Shown here in pieces: positions 25,419 to 37,177 of a stretch of 64,000 nucleotides of DNA. The DNA lies in the NCBI RefSeq assembly GCF_014805625.2, contig NW_023998556.1, forward strand, positions 298,904 to 362,903. The letters are read 5' to 3'. The stretch comes from Glossina fuscipes. Its lineage: Eukaryota > Arthropoda > Insecta > Diptera > Glossinidae. Numbering within the stretch: position 1 is the stretch's first letter; each line of letters opens with the position of its first letter. The notes beneath the pieces were generated by a model, which worked only from the letters and a program-made list of their open reading frames with translations, was not told the DNA's origin and searched no databases. A program made the translations under genes and the position numbers.

Positions 25419-25715
25419 GTGCAGTCAAGTCAACTACCAGATGTTAGAGTTTTTATAAATAAAAAGTACAAAACGGAGTTGTTATATCCTCTTCTGTGGA
25501 CAAAGATTTTAGTAAATAATAAACACTTGAATGTGACATTAATTAAATCAAATTGCAGATTTATATCTCATAAAGCTCGACAAAATTTAAAGAAAAACCT
25601 AGGAAGAACCGAAGATGGCATTGAATTTGAAAGGACATATTTAGATATATTTTCTTTAGAAAAGCAACGCTTTTATCGCGAACATGTTCGCATAAAATCG
25701 ATGGATAACATTTGA
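25419..25715 (+). CDS. Small unrecognised protein, duplicated in inverted form at 30.3-30.5 kb
   Basis: A 98-codon frame. Its second half is basic and protein-like: HKARQNLKKNLGRTEDG, FERTYLDIFSLEKQ, FYREHVRIKSMDN. An acceptor-like AAATTGCAG ends near 25558, so the real coding exon may start there. The same region is present on the opposite strand at 30286-30543, where the frame still reads KARQNLKKNLGRTEDGVEFE but lacks the end after LEK. Differences between the copies within the frame are fewer than in the flanks, which hints at coding constraint. I do not recognise the family; a small mitochondrial protein is possible, but unsupported. Confidence 0.45.
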   Translation: MQSSQLPDVRVFINKKYKTELLYPLLWTKILVNNKHLNVTLIKSNCRFISHKARQNLKKNLGRTEDGIEFERTYLDIFSLEKQRFYREHVRIKSMDNI

Positions 25716-26205
25716 TTAAACATGTGTTCCCAATCTTTTGTAATATTAGTTAAAAAACTACTACAACTTTTTTTGTTTTTATTTATCTGAAACTTTTAAT
25801 ACTTATTAATTATTAATTTCATCTGCAAAAATTGAATTGAAAAAGTTATTCAATTTTCAGTTGCATGCATCTTTATTCTCTATATTGATTGTATACATAA
25901 ACATCTACTTTTGCTATCATCACAATAGAAATCGATAAGAATACCATAAGTAACACCAGTAATATCATGAAATGGTCTCTCTCAGATGATCAACCTCAGA
26001 CGTAAGCAAAGTTGCTAATATTGTCGAGAAAGTCATCTTAGGGGGAAAATGCAGTCCCGTGATTATCACACTGTTTGGTTTTTTGGGGGAGACAATTGGT
26101 TATCGTCAGCTTTTCTATACATCCCCCACAAATGCATTAATATCTGAGAGAGGAATAGAAAATGGGAGACAAATTGACGTTTGTGTTTTATGTAAACAAT
26201 AACAA
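25490..26205 (+). repeat. Left arm of an imperfect inverted repeat
   Basis: This arm pairs with 29965-30543 in opposite orientation. Shared blocks include TATTCAATTTTCAGTTGCAT, TTTATTCTCTATATTGATTG, GAAATCGATAAGAATACCAT, CAGACGTAAGCAAAGTTG and TGTTTACATAAAACA. Relative to the right arm it carries extra segments, of roughly 100 bp near 25770-25850 and 120 bp near 26030-26150, so the arms have drifted by indels. Confidence 0.85.
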
Positions 26206-26559
26206 GCACGGGAACTGAAATGCATGGACAATTATATAGAAATTTTTAAATTTTTTATCGTAGAAAAAGTTAACTATTATATATTCTTTTCTAGTTAAAA
26301 GTGAATATTAACACTTCTGTTATAATACATTCTTAGCGATTAATACTTATAAATGACGTCTTCTTCACCATTATATTAAATTTTCTATTCCATTCCTGTA
26401 TAACTAATCTTTTATCCCCTCAGTGATCATGAATCCAGATCACGTGGTACTCTTCAAAGAGAGAATCATTTAACATATCATTGATTTCAGAAACTTACAT
26501 ATTACACGAATGTTTATTTCTTATTAACATCATTTGTTATTATAAAAGATAACACAATT

Positions 26560-29060
26560 TTTTATTTTGTTGGTTTTAGCAAAAACAAACGCTTGGCTGT
26601 TGGCAAGGAGCCCAACAAAGGTGGAAGATAGTTTTTCCAGGACTTTGAATTTGCCTAGGACTAATTCAGTACATATGACTACCGAGAAGGTGGATATCCC
26701 AGAATTTACCGAAATGTGGATGGCGTTAACTTTGTTGAAAATTTCTGGTAGCAGCTTCTATGGCTGCTAGAAATTTTATTTCATCTGGATACCACCCTTT
26801 CGAAGAGAGAAGGTCTAAAGATTTATACTTTTAAAACTTTCTGTGCAATTAGCAAATAGGCCCTCTTTGAGACTGAAATTAGAAACCTTGAACTCGAAAT
26901 ACGTTTTAGAATGGGTATCGGTGTCGAGAGTATAAATGAGTATAACGCCTTAGAACGGATTTCTTTTTTTTTGTTTGGAGTAGACATATTCTATTTTTCA
27001 TCGGACTAAGAATTTGTCACATTTAAAGTTTTCTTTGGGGGAAGTGCGTCTTGCAACGTTTTCATGAGTGTGATGACACTTGTTCCAGGCTGACAATTCT
27101 TAAAAGTTTCCAGCTGTAGCGGAGCGTAAAATCACTCAGGATTTTACCAAGTCTACTCAGATCAGCACAATCATGAGCTTTGTTGATGTCTAAAGTCAGC
27201 ATTACGACTTTGTTGCCGTCCACTTTTTACTTGAACTTGTGAAGATAACCTCATTGAGACACATAGTACTAGTTTCTCCGTTGAAAGACGTGAACAAGTT
27301 CTCCCAACAAGAAAGCGGACCCCCTGCCTGCAGAATGTTGAGGAGAGGGAAGGAATCTAGCATTGGCTGTGGCTACCTAGTTTTTAAGCCATTCTAGATG
27401 GGGCATCATTCCATTTTAGGTTCTTCAGTTCATCTGACAATGACCATTTAAAAATTTCCAAAATTGTTTTCAGTTATTATTTGTACAAAGTAGATGAATT
27501 TTTTGAGCACAATGAATCATTTTTGCTTTCCTTACCGCTTTCTTCCATTCTTTTTGAACTTTCTTAAAGTTATGCAGTTAGCATATTTGCTAAATTTTTG
27601 CTTGGAGCCGCTTGCAGTTTGCGCAAAATCCCAGAAAAGACCACATGACATGGGTCTGTAGGTAGATTCGGGCCGATATGATTTCCTGGTAAAACTGTCC
27701 CATTGAAAAGTAACATTATTTAAATTTGAGAAGGTTAGATCTAAAGCATTACCAGTCACGGAAGAGTCATTAGAGTGAAGACAAAGAAAACTACTGAAGC
27801 TCATGATGTAATAGATGGTTTTACTTCTATTGTTCGAGACTGTCTCGAATTGAAATCGCGGGCAAGAACTACTTTTCAAAAACCTTCGATAAAACCACAA
27901 AGCCGTTGCATATCATTACGGAAAATCTGAATAGGAATGTGTGATTTGAAGTAACAGGGTACGGAAGATGAAGTTTTAATGCTGACAATGTGTGAGGTTT
28001 GCTTAAAACGGATACTTTTCTTAATGCGGATGGCCACCATTCCATAATCACCGACAAGACATTTATGTACAGACACGTTCTCGTCTGATAAAAAAATCTT
28101 ATAAAAATGGCAAAGTCTATGCTAGTGGAGTTAAGATAAAAGTCCAGAGAGCGTGCGTTGGGCCTAAAACTTTGGACGTTGTATTATAAGAAGGATATCA
28201 TTTGTAATTAAAGAAGAATCATGTTCATCATAGAATGATTTAAGGGCTAACGTTTCAGCGGAAAGACTTTTAGGGTGGTCTCCACTGAAATCTGAAGAGA
28301 CCAATTTGAAAATTTTGCTCAGATGTTTCTGCATCTCAGTATATTTATAATTATTGTAGAGTGCAGCAGGCTTGGGGGAAATAGTGGGATGAAGTTAGAG
28401 TGAGAGGAGTGGTTTGCCCTCTTGGAGTATTGGAGGTTTGACTTTTGCCTGACTACATGATTGAAATTCTTTTTCGTTAAAGTCTTGTTAACATCGTTAA
28501 TAGTAGTAATTCTTATGTTGTTTGAGATTGTTGTTATTTATGGGTGGAAAATTTTCCTCCCAATCATTATTGAGGCAAAAGCGTTTACGGTGTATTTCTC
28601 ACGGAACGAGATATGTTGAATGAACATTATTTCTTTTACTTGGTCTTGTTTTCTTTTCGGACATCCTTTATTACGAACATGGTGGGCAGACGCGCCACAG
28701 GTAAGACATTTAGTTTGTGTGCAATTATCCTGCAAGGAAGCTTTAGATTTGCCAGGACTAGGACAGTGGGATTCATTGCTCTTACAGAATTTAGCAATGT
28801 GACCAATTCTGCCGCAATGGAAACAAAATTTAAGAGATGGCTTAAAGTAATCTGCTAGGAGAATACAAAAATTGAATTGAATGGTTTTGGGAATTTCCCT
28901 TTGCTTAAAGCCAATTTTAATGCCGTTATGTGATGAAGTTGCTATTATTGGAAGGGTCTCCGTGATATACTCTGGTGACTGAGTTTATTTTGCTTTCGGA
29001 CTCTGCGTTCTTTAAAATATCATTTTCTTTCATAGATATTGGAATGTTACGAATTTTACA
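26560..29060 (-). mobile_element. Decayed I-clade LINE (gag, endonuclease, RT and RNase H remnants)
   Basis: On the minus strand the parts come in the order expected for an I-type non-LTR element. ORF1 remnant (about 28540-29060) has two CCHC knuckles, CFHCGRIGHIAKFC and CLTCGASAHHVRNKGC. An endonuclease remnant (about 27530-28080) includes GNALDLTFSNLNNVTFQW. A short RT block (about 27140-27260) reads VVMLTLDINKAHDCAD, matching the D-x-KAFD motif. An RNase H remnant (26560-26770) includes FLAAIEAATRN. Frames are broken many times. RNase H points to the I clade, not the jockey clade. It sits between the two arms of the inverted repeat. Confidence 0.8.
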
Positions 29061-29569
29061 AAATTTCTCGGTGAAATTTCTAGGAATATATGCCTCTGCA
29101 CGTTTGGAAGTGAAGTCGTCCTTTAAAAAATTATGAACATTCTAGCTATTGTCAAGGAGAAGTTTTGCTTTGCCATTATTAGTTGTCCTAAATTGTTCTA
29201 AGAACCCTGGCAGATCAAAATATTTATTATAACCGAAAAAGAAGAGGTCAGAATTTAGACGCACTTGTTTTTATTATTCATCATTGCAAAGAAGGGTAAG
29301 GGCTCCATTTTAAGGATGATCATCAGCTGGAGTTCTCCTTTGCACTATCTGAACATTTATGAATTTTGCGTTTATCGTATCGTCTTTTTAAAACTATATT
29401 TACCAGCCTCAATCTCTTACGGGTAGGACAAGTTTTTGTCTTCGTATTAGCTTAAATGCTATACTGCAAAACAATCTGACTTACCTAAAGAGATATTAGG
29501 AAGAAGGATGTTGAGAAAGAATTTGTTGAAAACAGACAAAGACGAAGAAAGTTTTATCAGTTCAGAATA

Positions 29570-29800
29570 TCGAAAAAAGAAACCTAAACTGCCAATGTTT
29601 GGTGTCTAAGGAAACGAAAAACTGTCGAAGCAAGTTGTGCCGGAGTAGGATTGATAGCAGCAGATGGTGTGCCACGCCGTGCAGACCATCCAGCCGCTGT
29701 TGTAGATTATTTGCAGCGCAAAAAGCTGCTTCTTGATTGCGAAAAAACGCACAGAGGCTATGTTTGCACTTTTGATGACGATGGACGTGAAATTCAGTAA
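29570..29800 (+). CDS. Protein-like fragment of unknown origin
   Basis: A frame open for about 75 codons ends at the TAA at 29798. Its second half has balanced composition (GVPRRADHPAAVVDYLQ, KKLLLDCEKTHRGYVC, TFDDDGREIQ) quite unlike the AT-biased surroundings. It lies directly beside the right arm of the inverted repeat and outside the LINE remnant. I do not recognise it. It may be the last exon of a host gene carried in with the duplication, or part of another mobile element. Confidence 0.35.
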
Positions 29801-29964
29801 TTAGTCACTTTACAAAAGATTTTTTTGCCCAATTTGTAACTTTTTAAAGAAAATTTTCACGGATTTTCCCCACCAAAAATGGGCGTCGTATTTCGAGTAG
29901 AGTTGCAAAAAGAGAATGCTGAAAATTTTCATTTCGTTTTGCATGCCTGTGTTGTTTACCAAAC

Positions 29965-30543
29965 GTAGTCTGTTTACATAAAACATACAAGCGACGACTT
30001 CCTCGCCAATGTTTACAACTTTGCTTACGTCTGAAGTTGTTCATCTGGGAGAGGACAATTCATAGTATTCCTGGTTTTACTTATGGTATTCTTATCGATT
30101 TCTATTATGATGATAGCAAGAGTAGATATATATGTATACAATCAATATAGAGAATAAAGATATATGCAACTGAAAATTGAATAACTTTTTAAACTAATAT
30201 TACAAATGATTGTTTTGATCATGTCATCAATGTTAAACATTGATTTTATGCAAACACGTTCGCAATAAACCAATAAGTAAATGTGTTATTTTTCTAAAGA
30301 AAATATATCTAAATATGTCCTTTCGAATTCAACGCCATCTTCGGTTCGTCCTAGGTTTTTTTTTAAATTTTGTCGAGCTTTATGTTTGTGTCTGCAATTT
30401 GATTTAATTAACGTCAAATTCAAGTACTCATTATTTACTAAAATCTTTGTCCAGAAAAGATACAACGACTCCGTTTTTGTGAATATCTTACATATATACA
30501 CGCAGCATAAAACAGATTGGAGAAAAAAAGTTAAACAATCCAT
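29965..30543 (-). repeat. Right arm of the imperfect inverted repeat, carrying a truncated copy of the small ORF
   Basis: Reverse complement of the arm at 25490-26205. The minus-strand frame at 30286-30543 keeps KARQNLKKNLGRTEDGVEFE and YLDIFSLEK but then diverges, and its upstream part differs from the left copy. It is best read as a pseudogene of the ORF at 25419. Confidence 0.85.
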
Positions 30544-31129
30544 TTTTTAAATAATATTACAAAAGATTGGGAGTACATTTTTAATCGGCGTTAGACACCG
30601 AATTTTATGCGAACATTTGGCGATAACTGTACACAACTAGCCTCCTGGCGATAATCAATTGTCACCTACAAAAAGCAAGACCTCAATCATAGCGACAGTC
30701 GCCTGTAAAAATTAATAAGATCTTTTTATTGTTGTTGATTTCGTGACTCACAGAAGGATAAGAGAGAATAAGGAATAAAAAATTAAAAAATAAACTACAT
30801 TAGTTAAGAGAAAAAGCAAGTTGGTGGAAGTAATTGACGGAGTTAAGCAAATGTAAAGAATTGTTAAAACTTAAGAACACAAAGTGAGTTTTTGGAAGAA
30901 GAAGAGAGTATACTGAAGATAACGTCACTTTTTAACGTTCAAACGAGTGCAAGTAAAGATTTGAAAAACTGTAAGAATGAGTCACACTTTTGAAATATTA
31001 TATGAACTTGTCGACGAACGGCTTCACAAGCATTCAAACTGTTCGTTTATTTCGGCTAAAGATGAGTCTTTTCTGATTAATCGGAATATGGATCGTTATT
31101 TCTTAGAGTTCTCTTTCTAAGATCCACAA

Positions 31130-31480
31130 AACAAGGGCATTGCCTACTTTTTGCAGCATATGGCATTCAAGGTAAGTTAAACTCATGTTAACTATTTAAA
31201 TGCACTTCCCGTGAACAAACGGTTTTCTATGCCAAATGCTTGTCAAATTTTTAGCTGATTTTATACAAAAATCAAAATTAGGCGAATCTGAAGTCGAACG
31301 TGAGCGCTCTGTGCTTTTACGTGAAATGGAAGGAGTTGAAAGCCATTTACAAGAAGTAGTTTTCGATCATTTGCACCCACTGCCTGTTTCGAGGAAGCTA
31401 TTATGGCCCTGAATTTATCTACTGGATGGGAATTTCAAGCCAGTCGTTTTAATGAAGCTGCTTGATGACGAAGAACGGTC
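31130..31480 (+). pseudogene. Fragment of mitochondrial processing peptidase beta
   Basis: Three collinear blocks match the MPP-beta/core protein M16 family: GIAYFLQHMAFK at 31136-31171, then NALP and [13 protein letters not shown] at about 31201-31251, then [20 protein letters not shown] and [14 protein letters not shown] at about 31277-31378. Segments expected between them are missing and the frame changes between blocks. The zinc site HxxEH of active MPP-beta is YFLQH here, so both the first His and the Glu are lost. After DHLH the similarity fades. The functional protein cleaves presequences in the mitochondrial matrix; this copy cannot. Confidence 0.85.
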
Positions 31481-33532
31481 AAAAAGGCTATGGAATGGTA
31501 CTTTTAGTATTGATCTTAAATTCCTGAAAAATATATACAAAAATGGTTATTGTTGCAATTGAATTGCTATATTAGAAATAGATTATTCTCGTACGTAAAA
31601 ATTTTTAAATACAATTTTTTTTTTTTATCCTGTTCATCGTCCTTTACTAGCTCTATGCTCAGAATACACTTTGGTAGAATTTGATAAGTTTGCCTCAATA
31701 CATTGTGAATGGGGCGTATTTGATTGCCCTGCTATCTGTTCTCGCTTCTTATTTGGCAGTATGCCAATTGTTTTACTAGTCGGCCGCTCCTCGCTTGCAC
31801 AATTTGATGAATTCATTCATGGGGCATACTCATTTCGTTTTTCCCATAACGTATGTAACACCCAAAAAAAACCTTCGGAGACCTTATAAGGTATATAAGT
31901 TCTTGATTAGCGTGAAATTCTTTGTTGGTTTAGTCATTTCTGTCCGTCTGTCCGTCTATGTATGTGCGTGTTGACACTCTCCTGGACGCAAAAATGAAGA
32001 CATCGGCTTCAAAGTTTGTAGAAACATTGAAAATTTCTGCACGTAGTTTGATATTGAAAATGGGTCAAATTGGTCGGAGCAGAAACGCGCAGTGCAGCGT
32101 AGAGCGCGGTGGAACGCAAGTTGGTTTTTTAAACAAAAATTTTTGGATTTTTGCTCGTTATGGTAGATACGGCCATTAATTTCTTGTTAGTATTACCAGC
32201 GATAACAAATCCGTCCGCACAAATGTCTGCCCAGAGTACAAAATATTCCTCACCTGTAGAGTCTAAAAGCAGACGGTGTGTTAACCGAATCCATAAGATA
32301 CATAACAATGTACTCCAAAAACCGGCGATAGCACCGCAAACCACAAGACAATAAATAATTGGTAGACGTCTTATTGATACCACAAAAAGTTCAAATTTGT
32401 CGTGTTTTTTTAATAAATAATTGGTGGAGGTTGTAACGAGTCTTCTTGGGGAAGGTATACTCAGCCAATCCAAGACTCTTTCCAAGAATATTTATAGAAT
32501 AAAATTTACTTGGACATTCGGGTTTGTTCCTAGTTTCTATCTATTTATTTACGGAGAGATTATAATATTCAAGCGAATTTTAAGAGACGTAGGAGGAAAA
32601 ACCAGCGTGGTGACCAGACTTTCCTTGAATGTTGCTTTGAATATTTCGTATTGGTTCCGACCGACTATGACTATCTTTCACGTTCCCGTATCGCGGGTTT
32701 CTTTAAGAGACAAAAATATGTCGCGGATGTCACAGCAGCCGACCTCGGCCTACACCGCCACTCGTCCGTCCCTAACCGATCCACGTCACAAAACGACTAT
32801 CCATCAGTTTTTCGAGGATGGCAATTAAGCTGAACCAATCCATCCCCTATCCGTAAAGTCACAGAAAACCCTATCAGTATAAGCTAACTAGTTACGTAGT
32901 CTGTGGTTACTTACCCTTGGCTTTCATGGAGGGATATAATTGTTATTTTACCGTACAACACTCTGATCAACGGCAAAATACCCATTGCTCACGGGAAGAA
33001 ATCCATCATACCATACATATATACGAGTTTAAGGATTTTGCGAAGATAATATAGGGGTAGTACAGTTTAATCCTACCAAAGTTCTCATACATGCGAGGAG
33101 TGTAGAAGACACCAGCTTCCTAGGCGAGACAATAACAAATAGCTAAACAGACGGAGTAATGTTGCAGAGAAATACAAAGAAAGAAAAGCTAGTCGTTAAA
33201 TGGAAGTCGGCGTGTCAAGCTCTAAAGTTGTACAGTTTGGAGACTTTTCCACTTACTTTTCTTAATTCTCTATATTTAATTAATCTTGAATTTGAATTAC
33301 TCCTCAATAAACATAGACATTTAATTTTTTTCCCTTTTTTATTTCAGCCTACCATTCTAGTTTTTCAAGTTTTACGCCATTTTACATAGATTTTGTGAAA
33401 ATTAATTGAATTGAAATGTTTTTATCTTACTCTGATCGCTGGTGAACAAATATAAATACTGCCTTAATGTGTATACAATATGCTTGTCGATATCCAATAA
33501 AAAAAATGTCTATAAATTTTTTATATTTGCAG
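31481..33532. other. Unassigned stretch with some protein-like pieces
   Basis: A minus-strand frame at 32129-32485 (118 residues, with one hydrophobic stretch near CLVVCGAIAGFW) and a plus-strand segment at 32580-32830 with moderately GC-rich codons are open, but no family is recognisable. Given the pseudogenes on both sides they are most likely pieces of other duplicated genes. Confidence 0.4.
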
Positions 33533-33990
33533 AGTTTATGGCTTTTTCGATCAACGACAACCGGTGCTCTTAATACGAGATGCCGAGTTGCTAAAACAGA
33601 TAACTGTCAAGATTTTAATCATTTTGTTAACGACCGTACGGTCTTTGGTGATGAAAAAGATAAAAATAATCTTTTTGTTTCTTCATTGTTTATGATGAAA
33701 GATAGTCGTTGGAAAGATATGCGCAGCACTTTGAGCCCAGCTTTTACCGGCAGTAAAATGCGACAAATGTTGCAGTTAATGAATAAGTTCGCCAATGATG
33801 CTACAGCCTATTTAAAGCAACAAAAGAAACAAAGTGCCAGTCAAGGCCTCGAAATAGATGTTAAAAATTTCGCTACTCGATACAGCAATGACATAATTGC
33901 CTCCACCGAGTTCAGTGGTGGCGAACTCTTTCCATCAACGGGAAAGAAAGAAACAGAAAAGTCAAATTTATGCTCGATTACGTTTACGTG
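33533..33990 (+). pseudogene. CYP9-family cytochrome P450, N-terminal piece
   Basis: An acceptor (TTATATTTGCAG) ends at 33532 and the exon reads VYGFFDQRQPVLLIRDAELL, then KQITVK. A one-base loss near 33609 shifts the frame, which resumes as DFNHFVNDRTVFGDEKDKNN, then DSRWKDMRSTLSPAFTGSKM and RYSNDIIASTEF. RWKDMRSTLSPAFT is typical of the helix C region of CYP9 enzymes, where Trp and Arg contact haem. The similarity stops abruptly at about 33925. The rest of the gene is found about 7 kb further on. Microsomal P450s of this family oxidise xenobiotics; this copy is dead. Confidence 0.9.
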
Positions 33991-34370
33991 ATTGTTACTT
34001 AACGAATAATCTAAGAATAAAATAAGAAGCTATTAATAATTATTATAATGTTTCACTAAGTTAGCATCAACCTACATAGTGAAGTTTCTTTACGTATATT
34101 TTCGAAGAGAATATTCAAAGTTTGTAATAATTGAACGGAAACAAAACTGGAACCTCCACTTTTTTGACGCATTATGTGCAAAAAGTATGATAACATATTT
34201 TTCTGTAAGAAAAAGCTGGAAGAAGGAAAATAATTAATACATAATTATAAAGAGTGAGTTATTAAGCGCTGCTTACTCGAAAACCGAACTGCCATGTTGA
34301 TCACCCGCTATACTTCTTAACGATTCCACCAGCAAACGGATACCGGATCGAAAGTATATAAAATATAATT

Positions 34371-34520
34371 AAACAGTCTTAAACAGTCTTAAACAGTCTT
34401 AAACAGTTGTAAACAGTTGTAAACACTTTGTTAAAATAGCGAAATTCCGGATTGAAAGTATATAAAATGTCATTAAACAGTCTTAAACAGTTGTAAACAC
34501 TTTGTTAAAGTAGCGAAATT
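34371..34520. repeat. 10-bp tandem repeat (AAACAGTCTT / AAACAGTTGT) in a larger duplication
   Basis: Four copies of AAACAGTCTT are followed by two of AAACAGTTGT and AAACACTTTGTTAAAATAGC. The block then repeats in shorter form at 34474-34520 with the same order, giving a two-level repeat. Confidence 0.9.
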
Positions 34521-34765
34521 CTTCACTTTGTTAAAATAGCAATACACGGGTGTGTATTCATGCCAGCCCGTCACGGAGATTGCCAAGTCGCATAATCTAC
34601 TATTTTGAGTTCCAGGTCGTTTAAATTCGCTAGCAGCTCATCTATGTCCACGGTTCAAATAAGAGGAGAGAGTACGCCCCATTCGGGCCAGCCTTTATTA
34701 GCCTTGATAGTTAAGAATGTCTCTGCCGGCTCTGAAGTAACAAGCCTGGAATTCAGCATATCGAT

Positions 34766-35290
34766 TAATTTTATTTTATTTATTATTTTATTTACTTATA
34801 CATGAACTAAAACAAATTAACAGACTAATTCAGTTGACTCCTAGTAGTAAGACTTATACAAATTAATATTAAAAACTACTATCAAGTGTATAAAGGGAAC
34901 AAGAAAAAAAATAATACAGACAAGTAAAAAAAATGTAATATTTATTAAATAATAATTCATGTATAAATAAATAAAAAGGAAAAAAAAAGCATGTACACAA
35001 CTAGCACAGAAGCAAACCCACAACACAGAAGCAAATTGCAAATTTGGATTCTGGGAACTACTTTGAACGGGTTAAACAGCTTAGCTGAGTGAACATGAAG
35101 TGCCTGGAGAAGCGGTTCGGGACAATAAAACTTATCTCACCAAGTAATGTAGACGAATCAATAGTAGCCTTAATTCATATGATTAGAAGGGAGATACCAA
35201 GAATAAATCTACGTTTCTCACGCTAAGGATAACAAAAGCACCCTATTTTCATAAAGAGGCAAAGAGACAAGCGGGTCAGTATCCAAGTGA
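34766..35290 (-). mobile_element. 3' fragment of the (TAAA)n-tailed LINE, copy A
   Basis: On the minus strand it ends in an A-rich TAAA tail at 34766-34803 and aligns with 58375-59045. Shared blocks include CGGGTTAAACAG, AGAAGCGGTT, TCTACGTTTCTC and CCTATTTTCATA. Only the end of ORF2 and the 3' untranslated region are present, so it is a 5'-truncated insertion. It interrupts the P450 pseudogene. Confidence 0.85.
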
Positions 35291-36844
35291 TAATAATTGA
35301 TTTTTATACTCCAAGGCTCTATCTACAGCCGTCTATGAGGTGCTATTAAAGGCCCCTTGCATAACGATTAAGGCGATCAGACACGCCCCCCTCGTCTCGT
35401 GAAGTTGGTGATACATCCGCGTTCCACTTGGAAGTATTCGTCTACGCGCTCCAGAGATCCTATCAGTTGCCCATCTTTTTCCATTGATTTATATGCTTAG
35501 CGTTTTTAAACAGGTGTAATTAGTATGTGTTTTCGCTGCGCAAATTTAAAGCTGAAAATACTCAAAAGACAGATTAAGATTAGGTTAAGGGAAGCGGATA
35601 ACTTGCGTAAGCCTTCATCATTTATAATGTGCGCATGAGCGATTAAACAAATAGAAATTTTGAACAATATGAAAAACTTATTTTGATTGATTGATAATGG
35701 TGAAAATGCTAGGAAAGCGTCAGACACATGTATAGTAATTAATTTTTTATTCAACAAGCGCTGAACGATTTGTTAATTTTTTGTTTAAATTTTAAATTTA
35801 ATAATTTGAATGATTCGTTAATTATTAAGACTTAAAGATAAATATTAAGATTTGTTTCAATTTTGATAATTTTTTTACATACTCTAAAATTACTTATATT
35901 CGTAACTTCAGCTTATAAGTTTATTATTATAAACATAATAAAAAAGTGAATTTTAAACAATGAAGCACGGACGATATGAATATTGGTTTGGTTTTCTACA
36001 TATCTTCAAACTCCGTCTCTAACGAAGTTACGCTTCGGGGTCCACCACCACTTTCCTCTCTCTTCACTCGATTATGTATATAACGTGCTACGGAGATAAT
36101 AAAAAACGAATATAAAACCTAATCGAAATTAAATAAGCTTTGGCTATGTTGTTACTAATTGACTATAATACGCGGTATACTTAATGATTTCCTCAATTAT
36201 TTTCTTCCTAAACTTTCGAGAGCACAATAATATTAAGAAAGTAATGTTATGGCTTCATACGATTCTGCAATCCACACACCTTTTAACAAGGTTGGCATAG
36301 ATTTTTGTCCAGCTACTATTCTAACAGTATCATGCAGTATCTGGACAATAATATGATCGCGAACTATTTCATCAGCTTAATTTTGACCACTGCTCAACAG
36401 ACCAGTTAAAGTTATATTGCTGGCTTGCATGTGAAGATGCAATCCAGCCTTTATATCAGTGTTTAGGCCACATTTCCGGCTTTAGAAATTCGAGCAGTTA
36501 CAATGTGTTTGTTTTGACAAAAAGTGCTGCGATAATTTCGAAGTCTGAAGACACCTCTGCCATACCTTTCATTTTTAACTTTCCGACGAGTTTGGTTTAC
36601 AGCGATTCAACAGGCTTCAAGTTGTTTCGAAAAATTAGAACTGTAATGTATTTAATATACCTACTTAGTTTTAATCTAATCTTAGGGAGCGTATTTATTG
36701 TTGACCTACATGGTTATATTTTATTTCCGCTAATGCGTAAGCACTTACATGTTTTATTGTTGCCATTAGCATTTATTTGTATTTGACCTAATATTAACTA
36801 TTAGTAACGAAAATATTATTTGTAATTACATTTTAGTATATAAG
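35291..36844. other. No recognised gene inside the P450 interruption
   Basis: AT-rich DNA between two LINE insertions. An open frame at 36505-36786 is hydrophobic, without motif or splice context. Confidence 0.45.
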
Positions 36845-37177
36845 GTGCACATTACGAAAGTCACAGTTGACATCGACTTGTGTTTTGAATAGTGCGCGTT
36901 TTGTTTTTCGTCTACGATATTTTAATTACTTTCGGTGTTTTTGTGTGTTTATCTCGTGTGTTTGCTGTAGTTTTGGAAAAACTGATTATCGCAAATACGA
37001 TATTTGCTTTTGTTTTCTGTAAATGTAATAAAAAAGTAAAAAAAAAGCAAAAAACATAAAAGAAAAATAAACATAAAATATTGAAAACAATTGTCATTAT
37101 CCTCAGCAGTCCCCAAAACCTTTTTAAGTGAGTGGTTATTTCATAATTTACTAAATAATAGACAACCATAAGGCATA

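Noticed and set aside
32129..32485. 118-residue minus-strand protein with a hydrophobic segment
   Set aside because: No family recognised, no splice context, and a conflicting open frame on the other strand; not enough to call a gene.
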